In this document: piece by piece, positions 23,929 to 33,057 of the stretch
Numbering within the stretch: the stretch's first letter is position 1
How the letters are laid out: each line of letters opens with the position of its first letter
NCBI RefSeq assembly: GCF_900102965.1
Contig: NZ_FNGM01000006.1
Coordinates: forward strand, 219,654 to 283,653
Length of the DNA: 64,000 bases
Source: Paenibacillus jilunlii
Lineage (GTDB): Bacteria > Bacillota > Bacilli > Paenibacillales > Paenibacillaceae
Reading direction: 5' to 3'
Notes under the pieces: generated by a model
What the model was told of the DNA's origin: nothing
Database searches by the model: none
The model's input: only the letters and a program-made list of their open reading frames with translations
Position numbers and translations under genes: made by a program

Positions 23929-24052
23929 TTATACAACCTCCTGACTTGTAACAGTTTATTCCAAGTATACTTTATGCGTAAAAATATATTGATATTTATG
24001 CGATTTTCGCATGCAGCAAAGTTGAACCCTTACAAAAAACAGAGCGAACACA

Positions 24053-24089
24053 ACAAAAAAAACGACTGAGCAATCAGGCTCAGCCGTTT
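24053..24089 (-). terminator. Terminator of the DrrAB-type exporter operon
   Basis: A stem pairs AACGACTGAG with CTCAGCCGTT around a short loop. On the minus strand it is followed by eight T residues. It lies about 50 bases after the permease stop. Confidence 0.8.
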
Positions 24090-24140
24090 CAGAATAATGA
24101 CCAAATATTATCTTTACTTCTCCATAGATATTTATATCCC

Positions 24141-24953
24141 TTACGTACGCCGCATATATGCACGCACTGTGATCGGTGCAAAGACCGCCACAATCACAGC
24201 AGCGCCAACCAGGGAAAAGACCAGATCCGAGCCCATTGTTCCCTGGTTGACCAGATCACGGACGGCTGTGACCAGATGCGAGATCGGGTTCATTTTGACG
24301 AACCATTGCAGCCAGTCCGGCATCGTATCTACCGGCACAAAAGCATTTGAAAGAAAGGTTAGCGGGAACAGCACGATCATGGAGATTCCCTGGACACTGG
24401 AAGCTGTACGCGCAATAACACCGAAGAAAGCAAAGATCCAGCTGATAGCCCAGGAGCAGATAATTACCAGTACACCGGCCATGGCTACATGCCCGAGTCC
24501 GCCTTCAGGACGCAATCCCATCACATACCCCATCGCAAAAGTAAGCACAGTTGCAATCGTATACCGGACAGTATCCGCCAGCAACGCTCCGGCAAGCGGG
24601 GCGATCCGCGAGATCGGGAGTGACTTGAAGCGGTCAAAGACCCCTTTTTCCATATCCTCACGCAGTTGGACACCGGTCACAATCGAGGTCGTGATGACGG
24701 TCTGAACGAGAATTCCGGGGATGATCATCGGCAAATAATTCTGGACATCTCCAGAGATGGCCCCCCCAAAAATATACGTAAACATCAGTGTGAAAATAAT
24801 CGGCTGAAACGTGACGTCGAATAACTGCTCGGGTGTGCGTTTGATTTTGAGCAGCCCCCGATAGGCCATGGTCAGTGAATTGCGTACCGACTGTCCGAAG
24901 CTGGTATGGTTTTTCAGTTGGCGCTGGGCGCCTGGCTTAATCATTGTACTCAT
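24141..24953 (-). CDS. ABC-2 type permease of a DrrAB-like drug exporter
   Basis: This 270-residue protein has about six hydrophobic helices of the ABC-2 family. Recognisable stretches are LMFTYIFGGAI near the N-terminus, the EDMEKGVFDRFKSLPISR amphipathic segment, and MIVLFPLTFLSNAFVPVDTMP followed by NPISHLVTAVR, the DrrB signature. It forms the membrane half of an exporter with the ATPase encoded upstream; the two genes overlap by four bases. Relatives expel daunorubicin-like drugs or other hydrophobic compounds. The true substrate is unknown. Confidence 0.92.
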   Translation of the reverse strand: MSTMIKPGAQRQLKNHTSFGQSVRNSLTMAYRGLLKIKRTPEQLFDVTFQPIIFTLMFTYIFGGAISGDVQNYLPMIIPGILVQTVITTSIVTGVQLREDMEKGVFDRFKSLPISRIAPLAGALLADTVRYTIATVLTFAMGYVMGLRPEGGLGHVAMAGVLVIICSWAISWIFAFFGVIARTASSVQGISMIVLFPLTFLSNAFVPVDTMPDWLQWFVKMNPISHLVTAVRDLVNQGTMGSDLVFSLVGAAVIVAVFAPITVRAYMRRT

Positions 24954-25975
24954 ACGGTTTGCCCCTCCACTTGGATGGATTTGGCCGACGCAGGAGCTGA
25001 CTTCTCTTCTACTCCGTGGCCCGTGATACTCAGAAAAACCTCGTCGAGCGTTGGCTTCTGCACACTCAGCTCCGCCAAAGAAATTCCTGCCTCACGCAGA
25101 GCAATCAGCAGATCAGTAACCCGGTCTGCACTGGCTAGTGGTGCAGTAATCTTCGCAGCTTCCGCTGAAATACTGGTTGGTACCCTCAGCAGCCGCTCTA
25201 CCGTCTGGCGGGCAAGGCCAATGTCCCGCAGATTCTCAACTCTTAAATGCAGGGACGAGGTGCCAACCGATGATTTCAGCTCATCTACCGTCCCCTCCGC
25301 AACCACATGACCATGATCGATGACCGCGATCCGGTCAGCCAGCTGATCCGCTTCTTCCAGATATTGAGTGGTTAATAAAACCGTTGAACCGGACTGAATC
25401 AACCGCCGGATCGTATCCCACATCTGGTTGCGGGTGCGCGGGTCGAGACCGGTCGTCGGTTCATCCAGGAAAATAAGCGGCGGCTGCGCAATCAGACTTG
25501 CGGCCAGATCCAGCCGCCGGCGCATCCCGCCGGAGAAATTTTTGAGCGGACGTTTGGCGGCTTCAGTCAATCCAAATTCCTCCAGCAGCTCCTCTGCCTT
25601 GTGGCGCGCTTCGGCACGTCCCAGACCCAGCAGCCGGGAGAAAATCACCAGATTCTCGGTCGCACTAAGCGACTCATCCACTGACGCATATTGTCCGGTC
25701 ACCCCAATCAGCTGGCGCACAATCTGCGGCTCCTTCACCACATCATGCCCGAATACCTTCGCGGAACCGCCATCCGGTCTTAATAATGTCGCCAGCATCC
25801 GGATTGCTGTAGTTTTTCCCGCTCCATTCGGACCCAGCACGCCGTAAATCGAACCGGTGGCCACTTGCAGGTCCACCCCGTCCACCGCCCGGTTGTCCCC
25901 AAAAACTTTGACAAGCCCATGCGCCTCAATGGCCCAATCTTTGGATTGCAGCGGTTGTTTCTTGATTTGACTCAT
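24950..25975 (-). CDS. DrrA-like ABC transporter ATPase
   Basis: This 341-residue ATPase has Walker A (GPNGAGKTTAIRML), Q-loop region (IGVTGQYASVDESLSATENL), signature (NFSGGMRRRLDLAASL) and Walker B (PPLIFLDEPTTGLD). The ~100-residue C-terminal extension with VQKPTLDEVFLSITGHG is diagnostic for the DrrA family. It is paired with the DrrB-like permease downstream. The divergent MarR gene with a strong operator ~300 bases away may control it, since MarR-exporter pairs are common. Confidence 0.93.
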   Translation of the reverse strand: MSQIKKQPLQSKDWAIEAHGLVKVFGDNRAVDGVDLQVATGSIYGVLGPNGAGKTTAIRMLATLLRPDGGSAKVFGHDVVKEPQIVRQLIGVTGQYASVDESLSATENLVIFSRLLGLGRAEARHKAEELLEEFGLTEAAKRPLKNFSGGMRRRLDLAASLIAQPPLIFLDEPTTGLDPRTRNQMWDTIRRLIQSGSTVLLTTQYLEEADQLADRIAVIDHGHVVAEGTVDELKSSVGTSSLHLRVENLRDIGLARQTVERLLRVPTSISAEAAKITAPLASADRVTDLLIALREAGISLAELSVQKPTLDEVFLSITGHGVEEKSAPASAKSIQVEGQTV

Positions 25976-26235
25976 TTTGCTACTCCTCCTAGAAAACTAA
26001 TATAGATGGATCATAAACCGCTTTTTTAAACGGAATATAAACTTGGTATGTACTTCTTCAGTGCTGTTTCATTATAATCCTAACGGATATGCCGTTTAAC
26101 GGTCTCCAAACGCATTTTCGCCTCGGTCTCTGGATGTAGACCACAACAACATCATTACACAAAAAGGCTCGGGATCAGGCGTTTGCCTTTGTCCCAAGCT
26201 TTTGCAAGGTAGAGGGAAGCATGAATCATTGCTCA
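25976..26235. other. Intergenic spacer between exporter operon and MarR gene
   Basis: The spacer should contain the exporter promoter on the minus strand. A complex imperfect hairpin lies at about 26160-26208, with AAAAGGCT at one end, GTCCCAAGCTTTT at the other and AGGCGTTTGCCT inside. It resembles a terminator, but no gene between the two operons would need it. Nothing else was recognised. Confidence 0.35.
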
Positions 26236-26282
26236 TTGACAAAAAGGTAACCTATTACATATAATATGCGTAACAGGTTACC
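26236..26282 (+). promoter_or_regulatory. MarR promoter with inverted-repeat operator
   Basis: A consensus TTGACA (26236-26241) and TATAAT (26260-26265) are 18 bases apart. The inverted repeat GGTAACCTATTAC (26246-26258) and GTAACAGGTTACC (26270-26282) flanks the -10 box with 12 of 13 positions paired. A bound repressor would block RNA polymerase, so autorepression by the MarR protein is expected. Confidence 0.85.
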
Positions 26283-26310
26283 ATTTTTGTAATGTAAGGA
26301 GATGAACTGG

Positions 26311-26775
26311 ATGGACGAAACAGAACAGCAGGCTTACATCCTTGGAGCTGTTCTCACACTCGCCAACCGCCTGCAGGTATTAGGTGATCAATTGGATGAC
26401 CAGATGACGATGAAGCAGTGGCTGCTGATTGCAATCATTCTGAAGAGCGGTTCACCCGCTCCCACCTTGAGCGATGTATCTGCGATGATCGGAAGCTCCA
26501 GGCAGAATGTGAAGAAGATGGCTCTTCTGCTTGAACAGCAGGGATTTGTTTCGCTCACTAAAGATAGCCGGGATGCACGTGTTCTCCGGGTCCAGCTTAC
26601 GGATAAATGCAGAGTATATTTTGCGGGGAGAAGCGAGCGGGAAGCCCATTTTATGAAGGCGCTGTTCCAGTCATTCGACGCCGGGTCCACCCGTGGACTG
26701 TTCCAAGGTTTGACCCGGCTTACAGAGAACATCGCGCGAATGGAAACTGACACATCTGTTCTAGAAAAGGAGTAG
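26311..26775 (+). CDS. MarR-family transcriptional regulator
   Basis: The ATG at 26311 is nine bases after AAGGAG; the ATG at 26302 touches the ribosome site and is disfavoured. The 154-residue protein has the MarR winged helix: LSDVSAMIGSSRQNVKKMALLLEQQG as recognition helix region and DSRDARVLRVQLTDK as the wing with the usual DxRD motif. It probably represses itself through the GGTAACC repeat. The next gene begins seven bases later and is likely co-transcribed; the divergent exporter may also be a target. Confidence 0.92.
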   Translation: MDETEQQAYILGAVLTLANRLQVLGDQLDDQMTMKQWLLIAIILKSGSPAPTLSDVSAMIGSSRQNVKKMALLLEQQGFVSLTKDSRDARVLRVQLTDKCRVYFAGRSEREAHFMKALFQSFDAGSTRGLFQGLTRLTENIARMETDTSVLEKE

Positions 26776-26782
26776 ATACTTA

Positions 26783-27616
26783 ATGGTTCTTCTACTGGTC
26801 ATCCTGGCTGGTACCGCGATCGGCGTGACGGTGTTTTTCAAAGTCCCCTATTCCAAAACCGCAGCAGAATTTCAGCGGATCGCAGACAACTATCTCCCTA
26901 CGGCCGCTACCCCAAACGATGTGTTCACAAGCGAAGACTGGAAGCCTCTGCCTTACCCTGTGCGGAGGTATTTTGAAACCAGCGGATGGACGGGCACACG
27001 CAAAATGTCCTCGATGAAAGCCGTATTCCACAGCGTAGACTTCATCCTGTCCCCCAAGAAACAGGCGATTCGGATAGATTACACGCAGTATAATTTCAGT
27101 GAGCATCCAACCAGAATTGCCCTGATTGACACTTCTATGTACGGCATTCCTTTTCAAGGCCTGGATACCTATGTCGAGGGGAAAGGCAGCATGAAGGGCG
27201 TTCTGGCAAAGACGTTCACTCTCTTCAATCAGCAAGGCGGGGAGATGGATCAGGCGAGTCTGGTCACCTTTTTGTCGGAAGCTCTTCTGCTGCCGAGCGC
27301 TGCTCTACAGAGTTGCATTACTTGGGAACCCATTGACGATACTCATGCCCGGGCAGCTATTTCCTGCTATGGGATTACAGCACGGGGAATCTTCAGCTTT
27401 AGCGGAAACGGAGAATGCCTGTCCTTCACAACGGACGACCGCACCGCCATCGGAATGGACGGCTCTAAGCAGCGGGTGAGATGGTCGGCGCTCATGAAGG
27501 ATTACCAGCGGATTGACGGTGTTAGACAACCCGCCCGCCTGCAGGCAGTATGGCATTATGACAGCGGAGATCTTGTCTATTTTGACAGCAGGAATTTCCG
27601 GGTGGAGTACCGGTAA
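26783..27616 (+). CDS. DUF6544-like membrane-anchored protein
   Basis: This 277-residue protein has one N-terminal hydrophobic helix (LLLVILAGTAIGVTVFF) and then a mostly beta body. LPYPVRRYFETSG near residue 55 is the landmark of the DUF6544/DUF6920-like families, followed by FILSPKKQAIRIDYTQYNF. It probably sits on the outer membrane face or remains membrane tethered. It is co-transcribed with the MarR regulator at a seven-base distance. Function is unknown. Confidence 0.75.
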   Translation: MVLLLVILAGTAIGVTVFFKVPYSKTAAEFQRIADNYLPTAATPNDVFTSEDWKPLPYPVRRYFETSGWTGTRKMSSMKAVFHSVDFILSPKKQAIRIDYTQYNFSEHPTRIALIDTSMYGIPFQGLDTYVEGKGSMKGVLAKTFTLFNQQGGEMDQASLVTFLSEALLLPSAALQSCITWEPIDDTHARAAISCYGITARGIFSFSGNGECLSFTTDDRTAIGMDGSKQRVRWSALMKDYQRIDGVRQPARLQAVWHYDSGDLVYFDSRNFRVEYR

Positions 27617-27635
27617 AGAGCAAACCATTTCACTC

Positions 27636-27834
27636 ACTTTTGGAGAAATTAAAGGTACTTTTACCTCTCATTCCGCGCTGAACCCCACTTTTGGAGAAAT
27701 CAAAGGTACTTTTACCTCTCATTCCGCGCTGAACCCCACTTTTGGAGAAATCAAAGGTACTTTTACCTCTCATTCCGTGCTGAAACCCACTTTTGGAGAA
27801 ATCAAAGGTACTTTTACCTCTCATTCCGCACTGC
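27636..27834. repeat. Four-copy 51-bp tandem array (array 1)
   Basis: Units begin at 27636, 27687, 27738 and 27789, each 51 bases and nearly identical; the last breaks off near 27834. Each unit holds a 23-bp core including AAAGGTACTTTTACCTCTC, which contains the small inverted repeat AGGTA-CTTT-TACCT. The other 28 bases are specific to this locus. The array sits between two convergent genes. Because 51 is divisible by three, frames stay open on both strands, but no start or ribosome site supports translation. Confidence 0.95.
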
Positions 27835-27844
27835 CAGCCTTAGT

Positions 27845-27871
27845 TGAAAAAAGCCGCCATTACGGCGGCTT
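27845..27871 (-). terminator. Terminator of the sugar-uptake operon
   Basis: A perfect stem AAGCCGCC-ATTA-CGGCGGCTT is followed on the minus strand by a T-run. It lies ten bases after the stop of the propeller protein, the last operon gene. Confidence 0.88.
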
Positions 27872-27880
27872 CAAATGAAG

Positions 27881-30800
27881 TTAAATCTGGGTTCCCAGCT
27901 GTACCAGCAGCCCGGCATGTTCTGGAGCTAATCCCTTGCCACTCATGGCTTCCACTTGATACATAAACCCGTTGATTGCGCCTTTTTTCTCTCCCTCATT
28001 ACCGGATTCATCCGCTCTTTGTGCTATCATCAGCTGATCCTTAAGCCGCTCAGCCAGCTCTGGATCATGAGAGAGGAACTGGTCAATCAATCCTGCAATC
28101 CCCTCATAGGTCAGGATCACTTCATAAGAAAATGAGGATTTTACAGTGTTCCCTGCCACATCACTCACGGAAGCATGAACCCAATGCGCTCCAATCCCCG
28201 TCAAATAGGCGGGACTGTCGGCAAGCACAGTATCACAATCACTTGTAGCTATACCCGATAATGCATCTTGTGCAGAGCATTCGATCCGGATCACATCATC
28301 TACTTCGTAGACAGATTCTCCTGAAAATTCGATTACGGGGGCCGTTTTGTCTATCTTGAGTTCGGTAGTAGAAGGCACCCCTGGCACGCCATAAGCAGAT
28401 TTTGCCCAATATGTTACTGCTGTTACGCCTTCTGCGCTTACTGTAAACTCCGTGCTGCTGCCTGCCGCCTCACGCTGATCAATGCTCTCAGCCCCCTTAG
28501 TCTCGTAGAAAAGGGCGGCTGCTCCTTCCGAGTTCAACGTTATAGTAACATCTTTATTGTGCCAGCCCTGCTCATTGGGCTGTGGATTCATAACAGCTTC
28601 CGTCAAGGGAGGAGTGTTATCCTTTTCAACTATGGAAAAATCATCATAGTAAGCGGATGAGATATTATAGCGGCTGGTAACCGCGATAATTCTGGCAGAA
28701 GCTGCCCCTTCCGGTGCTTTACCGCGGAGGGTTACCTTTTGCCATTGGTGGAGCCGCGATTCATCCAGATGCGTTTCCAAAGTGGACAACGTCTGACCTT
28801 CCGCATTATAGAATCTGAACATTAATCCGGGCTGGCCGGAGTCGATGTAGATTTGAGCACTTGCACTATACTCTTTCCCAGGGGACAAAGCGATTGGATC
28901 GCTTTGCACCGCCACCGAGGCGGTACGGACGAGATCCGTTGTATGCAGGCTGTAATCACCCGCATAGCTTTTATCGCCGCTCCGCTCAAAATAAACATCC
29001 CCGCTGGTCGCAAACATTGAAGTCCAGCCCGGCAGTTTCCCGCTGCCTTCCGGCGCTTGCTCCACCCCGGCATTGTTTACCGGCAAAGGCAGTCCCGGCG
29101 GTTCGGGCACAATCTCTCCATCGATCTTGATTCTATAGAGAACAGTGTTCGTTGCGAGATCGGTGAAATAAAGATTCCCGTCCCTTCCCAGATCAAATCT
29201 TGATGCATCCGTCAGTGTTCTGAATTCCAGCGTTTCTGGATCAATTACCGTCAGTTTGTTATTGAACAGCACATACAAAAGTCCGTCTTCCGACCAGCGC
29301 AGCGGATGATGATGCCACTGGGTGTAATACAGCTGCGGATAGATTTTTTTATATTTTACAAGCTTGTACGTGTCCGGATCGATCGCAAAAATATATTCAT
29401 AGGATGCCCCCCAGATCAGTCCATCCGGTCCGAGTGACAGGTCCCCAATGAAAATAGGATCAGTAAGCTCGGGAATATCCAGGGTAAACTCTGTGATCTT
29501 CTGCTCCTTCTGGACATCCCAGACGAAAATTTTGGCCTCCTGCTCGCTTGGTGTGGAGCCCAGTCCGCCCCTGATGGTCGTAGATCCAAAAATCTTTCCG
29601 TCCACATAAGCGGTACTGAGCACACTCTGATTCTGGACTACGTTGCGGTGAACTTTGGTTTCCCCTGTCGCTGTATCATGGACCGTAAGCGACCCTCCCA
29701 GCGTACCGTAACCGGAAATGGTCGAAATAAACAGTTTACCCTCCCCTTCAGACATATGCACAAGCCGTTCCTGATCATTTCCGAGTACTGCGAGCCGCTG
29801 CGGGTTCGTGCTCCCCGGCTCTTGATTCAGATCATAAACATACAAGCCGCCTTCCGGGTAGACCCCCATATAAACTTTGTTTCCAATCGGGTAGACACTG
29901 TCTGCCTGACCTATGCTGAAAGGTTTTGCCGTCATGGTCTCTAAGTCAACCAACGAAGACCTGGCTTGAGAACCAGTTGTGATCAGCTGTGTATCCGAAA
30001 CGCTTTGAAGCCGGTTGACCACGCCCGGCAATCCCGGGATAATCGGCGGCTTTACAATTACTTTTTTGGTATCGATATTCAGCATGGCTACCCCGCCGTC
30101 ATAACGGACCGTGACCAGCGTTTTTCCCGGAAGCTCGGGATGGTTGAACTCTACCCAATCCGCACCTCTGAATCCGCTCTCATAGATCATGCCGGTTTCC
30201 TCTACCTGATGCGTCACCAGGTCAAAGGTTTTCAGTTTTTTCTCTGACATATAATACAGCTTTCCATCCACGGAGTCGGCTGCATGAAGGCCGGTGACCT
30301 GCTGAAGCTCCACATCAAGCCATGATCCTGTTGCCGTATCGTAGATGTAGCCTACACCCGGTATCCCGCTTCCGTCCGTATAACGGGCGAACAGATAACG
30401 GTTATCAATCGTACTCAAATCGTATACCGTATCATTTTTAACGTTAAGCGAAGCTGCAATATCCGTTTTTTCTCCCGTGTTCAGGTCCACACGTACGATC
30501 TGTTTATGGGCGGTTCCGGCATAAATATATCCGCCCTGGTAAGCAATGGAGCGGACGTATTCTTGATCAAGCGCGCCGATAACGCGGCCGTAATCCCTCA
30601 CTTGCCTGGTGGCAGGGTCATACTGCCATACTTTCCCCCCGGGGTACGTTCCGACGTAGACTCTTCCTTGTTCATCCGTCGTTATGCTGTTGGAGACAGA
30701 CTGCCCCGCAAATTCAGCCACTTGAACGGCCTCATGCGTGACTGGAGAGTACTCCCATAACCGCGCCCCCGCTCCTTCGGACGCCACATAGAGCGTACCG

Positions 30801-31135
30801 TTTGGAGCAACGGTATGAGCCCATGAGCTTTCGGAGGGCGCAAGAGAAACAGTCCGAAGCAGCTTGTACTCTTCGAGGTCAATCACATTCAGGTAACCCG
30901 GCTTTCCTTTGCTCGTCGCATACATTACAGGCTTGCCGTCCTCGTAGCCGACGGCTCCATTAAACACAGCCACCGTGTAGTTGTTGGGAACAAGCAATTC
31001 TTCGGGTGCGCTGAAGTTTTTGTGAGAAAGTCTGGAATCCTCCGCTGCGGCAGGAGCAGGCTGTACAGGATACATCACTAATACAAGTAAACAGCTCATG
31101 AACATGGTGATCAGGTTGGAAAAAGGCTTATTCAT
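27881..31135 (-). CDS. Large secreted beta-propeller protein with CBM-like and Ig-like domains
   Basis: This ~1084-residue protein starts at ATG 31135, well spaced from GGGGAG. A signal peptide ends near PAPAAAED. Residues ~50-690 form many propeller blades (GRVYVGTYPGGKVWQYDPAT, GLIWGASYEYIFAIDPDTYK). Residues ~710-850 resemble a galactose-binding CBM (FERSGDKSYAGDYSLHTTD). Next come an OmpL47/chitobiase-like beta domain (WHNKDVTITLNSEGAAALFYET) and an Ig-like segment starting DKTAPVIEF. The last ~70 residues are a helical FIMS-type tail. No polysaccharide-lyase active site was identified. It closes the lplABC-like operon, so glycan capture or processing at the cell surface is the best inference. 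Confidence 0.82.
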   Translation of the reverse strand: MNKPFSNLITMFMSCLLVLVMYPVQPAPAAAEDSRLSHKNFSAPEELLVPNNYTVAVFNGAVGYEDGKPVMYATSKGKPGYLNVIDLEEYKLLRTVSLAPSESSWAHTVAPNGTLYVASEGAGARLWEYSPVTHEAVQVAEFAGQSVSNSITTDEQGRVYVGTYPGGKVWQYDPATRQVRDYGRVIGALDQEYVRSIAYQGGYIYAGTAHKQIVRVDLNTGEKTDIAASLNVKNDTVYDLSTIDNRYLFARYTDGSGIPGVGYIYDTATGSWLDVELQQVTGLHAADSVDGKLYYMSEKKLKTFDLVTHQVEETGMIYESGFRGADWVEFNHPELPGKTLVTVRYDGGVAMLNIDTKKVIVKPPIIPGLPGVVNRLQSVSDTQLITTGSQARSSLVDLETMTAKPFSIGQADSVYPIGNKVYMGVYPEGGLYVYDLNQEPGSTNPQRLAVLGNDQERLVHMSEGEGKLFISTISGYGTLGGSLTVHDTATGETKVHRNVVQNQSVLSTAYVDGKIFGSTTIRGGLGSTPSEQEAKIFVWDVQKEQKITEFTLDIPELTDPIFIGDLSLGPDGLIWGASYEYIFAIDPDTYKLVKYKKIYPQLYYTQWHHHPLRWSEDGLLYVLFNNKLTVIDPETLEFRTLTDASRFDLGRDGNLYFTDLATNTVLYRIKIDGEIVPEPPGLPLPVNNAGVEQAPEGSGKLPGWTSMFATSGDVYFERSGDKSYAGDYSLHTTDLVRTASVAVQSDPIALSPGKEYSASAQIYIDSGQPGLMFRFYNAEGQTLSTLETHLDESRLHQWQKVTLRGKAPEGAASARIIAVTSRYNISSAYYDDFSIVEKDNTPPLTEAVMNPQPNEQGWHNKDVTITLNSEGAAALFYETKGAESIDQREAAGSSTEFTVSAEGVTAVTYWAKSAYGVPGVPSTTELKIDKTAPVIEFSGESVYEVDDVIRIECSAQDALSGIATSDCDTVLADSPAYLTGIGAHWVHASVSDVAGNTVKSSFSYEVILTYEGIAGLIDQFLSHDPELAERLKDQLMIAQRADESGNEGEKKGAINGFMYQVEAMSGKGLAPEHAGLLVQLGTQI

Positions 31136-31160
31136 CACTTATCTCCCCTTCTTCATGTCA

Positions 31161-32168
31161 TTAAAAATACTTGATCAACGTGGCCAGGGCTCCTTGAGAC
31201 GGGCCGGATTGATAAATGCCATAGGCTGCAGACGCCTCTTCCAGCGCAAACCTGTGCGTGATAGCGGGACTTACCGTAATTCGCTTCTCAGCAAGCAGTC
31301 TTACGTACTCGTCCATATTTCGCCCTTCCGTCCACCGCACGAAACCGATGGGGTAATCCAGATTATCCTGCTCGTACCACCGGTCGTATCTTCCCGGGCC
31401 GCCCGCTCTTGAGATAAGGATCTGTGCTTCCTTGCAAAACATCAGATCTCTTGAAAACTCCATGGACAAATCACCGACGATCACGATTTTCCCCAGGTCC
31501 CGAAGCCACTCCAGCGACTTGTTAATCAGCGCTTTGCCCGGTCCGCCAGCACATAAGAGTATGGAATCGAAGCCGGCTCCACCCGTCTCGTCCAACACAA
31601 AACGTTCCACTTCCTCTTCACTTGAAAAGCCCGGTCCAATGCCCATTTGTCCCTGAAGCAGCTGCACCCGTTCTTCGCTCAGATCATATGCGGCAGTCTG
31701 GCATGCAGCGGCAGAGGCAATTTGGGCCACAAGATTACCGAGGATGCCCAGTCCGACGACAAGCACCTTATCACCGAACCTCACATCAGCTATACGCAAC
31801 GCATGTATGGCAATGGCTCCGAGTCCTGTAAATGCAGCCTCCTCAGGTTTGACATGATGCGGCACTTTGGTCACCAGATTGGTCGGTACCGAAATCACCT
31901 CTGCATGTCTTACATAAGGCACACCGTAACAAGCCACGCGGTCCCCTGGAAGAATATCCCTGACCTCACTTCCCGTCTGTTCCACAATCCCAACGGCACT
32001 ATAGCCAAGATATACGGGAGATAATCCGGATTTCTTGATCGCACTCAGCTCCGTACCCGGACTAATGCCCGAATACTCGGTTCTCACTTGGACATGCCGT
32101 TTGTTCAGTTCAGGTATATCCGCTTGAAGTATCGTGACTTTTCCTTCCTTCGCGGCAACGATTCTCAT
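31161..32168 (-). CDS. Zinc-type MDR dehydrogenase
   Basis: This 335-residue protein has the medium-chain dehydrogenase fold, with GYSAVGIVEQTG and PGDRVACYG in the catalytic domain and the nucleotide motif VLVVGLGILGNLVAQIA. The classic four-Cys structural zinc loop is absent, which makes it like the BchC or sorbitol-type MDR subgroups with a reduced catalytic domain. It probably oxidises a polyol or sugar, or reduces a keto-sugar. Position between the transporter and the propeller gene in the same operon links it to catabolism of the imported glycan. Confidence 0.85.
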   Translation of the reverse strand: MRIVAAKEGKVTILQADIPELNKRHVQVRTEYSGISPGTELSAIKKSGLSPVYLGYSAVGIVEQTGSEVRDILPGDRVACYGVPYVRHAEVISVPTNLVTKVPHHVKPEEAAFTGLGAIAIHALRIADVRFGDKVLVVGLGILGNLVAQIASAAACQTAAYDLSEERVQLLQGQMGIGPGFSSEEEVERFVLDETGGAGFDSILLCAGGPGKALINKSLEWLRDLGKIVIVGDLSMEFSRDLMFCKEAQILISRAGGPGRYDRWYEQDNLDYPIGFVRWTEGRNMDEYVRLLAEKRITVSPAITHRFALEEASAAYGIYQSGPSQGALATLIKYF

Positions 32169-32193
32169 TAGATATGGCTCCTCCTTAAGTCAT

Positions 32194-33057
32194 TTAGCCT
32201 TTTTCCGAACCGAGCATCACCCCTTTAGCGAAATACTTCTGGGCAAAAGGATAGAGAAGCAGAACAGGGATCATGGACAGTACAATGGTTGCGTTTTTGA
32301 TGGATTGAGGGGCCAGAGCCGAACGATCCACGAGTCCGGCATCATTTTCTGCGCTGTAGATGAGCATATCCCGCAGCACGACCTGCAAAGGATATTTATC
32401 CGGATCGTTTAAGTAAATCAGCGGCAGAAAGAAGCTGTTCCAGTGCCCCATGAAATAAAAAAGACCGATGGACGCAAGCGCAGGCTTGGATAAGGGAATG
32501 ACAATGTTGAACAGAATCCGGTATTCGGAGGCTCCATCAATCAGGGCGGCTTCCCGTATTTGGGAGGACATGTTTTCGTAAAAGCTTTTCAGAATGATCA
32601 GCTCCATCGTCCAGATGGCATTGGGAAGCACAAGGGCCCAGACCGAATCCGTCAACCCCAGCTGCTGAACGACCACATAAGTCGGAATAATGCCGGGATT
32701 CAGGAACATCGTCAGAACAATCGCCGTCATAAAAAACTTTCTTCCAAAAAATCCCTTTTGGGACAGGGGGTAAGCAGCTACCGCAGTAAAGAGCAAATTC
32801 ACGAACGTGCCGAGCGCCGTATAAAAGACAGAATTCAGATAGGCTCTTGGAATCGTGGCATTCTTAAGCACCTCGCCGTAGGCCTCAAAGTTAAGCCCTC
32901 GCGGAAAAAGAAAAACCTTGCCTTGAACGACCGCCGCAGTATCGCTTAATGAGATGGCTGTAATATACACGATGGGATAGAGTGTGGCTGCGGCAACCAG
33001 GCTGAGTATCAGCGTGTTGATGACACCAAACAAAGATAACTTGCGTTCTCCTACCAT
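32194..33057 (-). CDS. Carbohydrate ABC transporter permease, LplC/YtcP-like
   Basis: This 287-residue membrane protein has six hydrophobic helices and the cytoplasmic EAA-type loop (REAALIDGASEYRILFNIVIP) that docks the ATPase. It matches the MalG/LplC side of CUT1 importers. It overlaps the LplB-like gene by seven bases and forms a heterodimer with it. No ATPase gene is in the operon, so a shared MsmX-type ATPase encoded elsewhere is expected, as usual for Bacillales CUT1 systems. Confidence 0.93.
   Translation of the reverse strand: MVGERKLSLFGVINTLILSLVAAATLYPIVYITAISLSDTAAVVQGKVFLFPRGLNFEAYGEVLKNATIPRAYLNSVFYTALGTFVNLLFTAVAAYPLSQKGFFGRKFFMTAIVLTMFLNPGIIPTYVVVQQLGLTDSVWALVLPNAIWTMELIILKSFYENMSSQIREAALIDGASEYRILFNIVIPLSKPALASIGLFYFMGHWNSFFLPLIYLNDPDKYPLQVVLRDMLIYSAENDAGLVDRSALAPQSIKNATIVLSMIPVLLLYPFAQKYFAKGVMLGSEKG

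Noticed and set aside
26160..26208. Structured RNA or tRNA-like fold
   Set aside because: The inverted segments are imperfect, no tRNA arms or CCA end can be drawn, and only a terminator-like or decayed hairpin is supported.
27636..27834. CRISPR-like core-plus-spacer array
   Set aside because: The 28-bp part between cores is identical in every unit, so it is a tandem repeat and not a set of acquired spacers.
27513..27878. Long plus-strand ORF through the 51-bp array coding a 17-residue repeat
   Set aside because: The frame stays open because 51 is divisible by three; it begins inside the DUF6544-like gene in another frame and has no ribosome site. The minus strand is open for the same reason.
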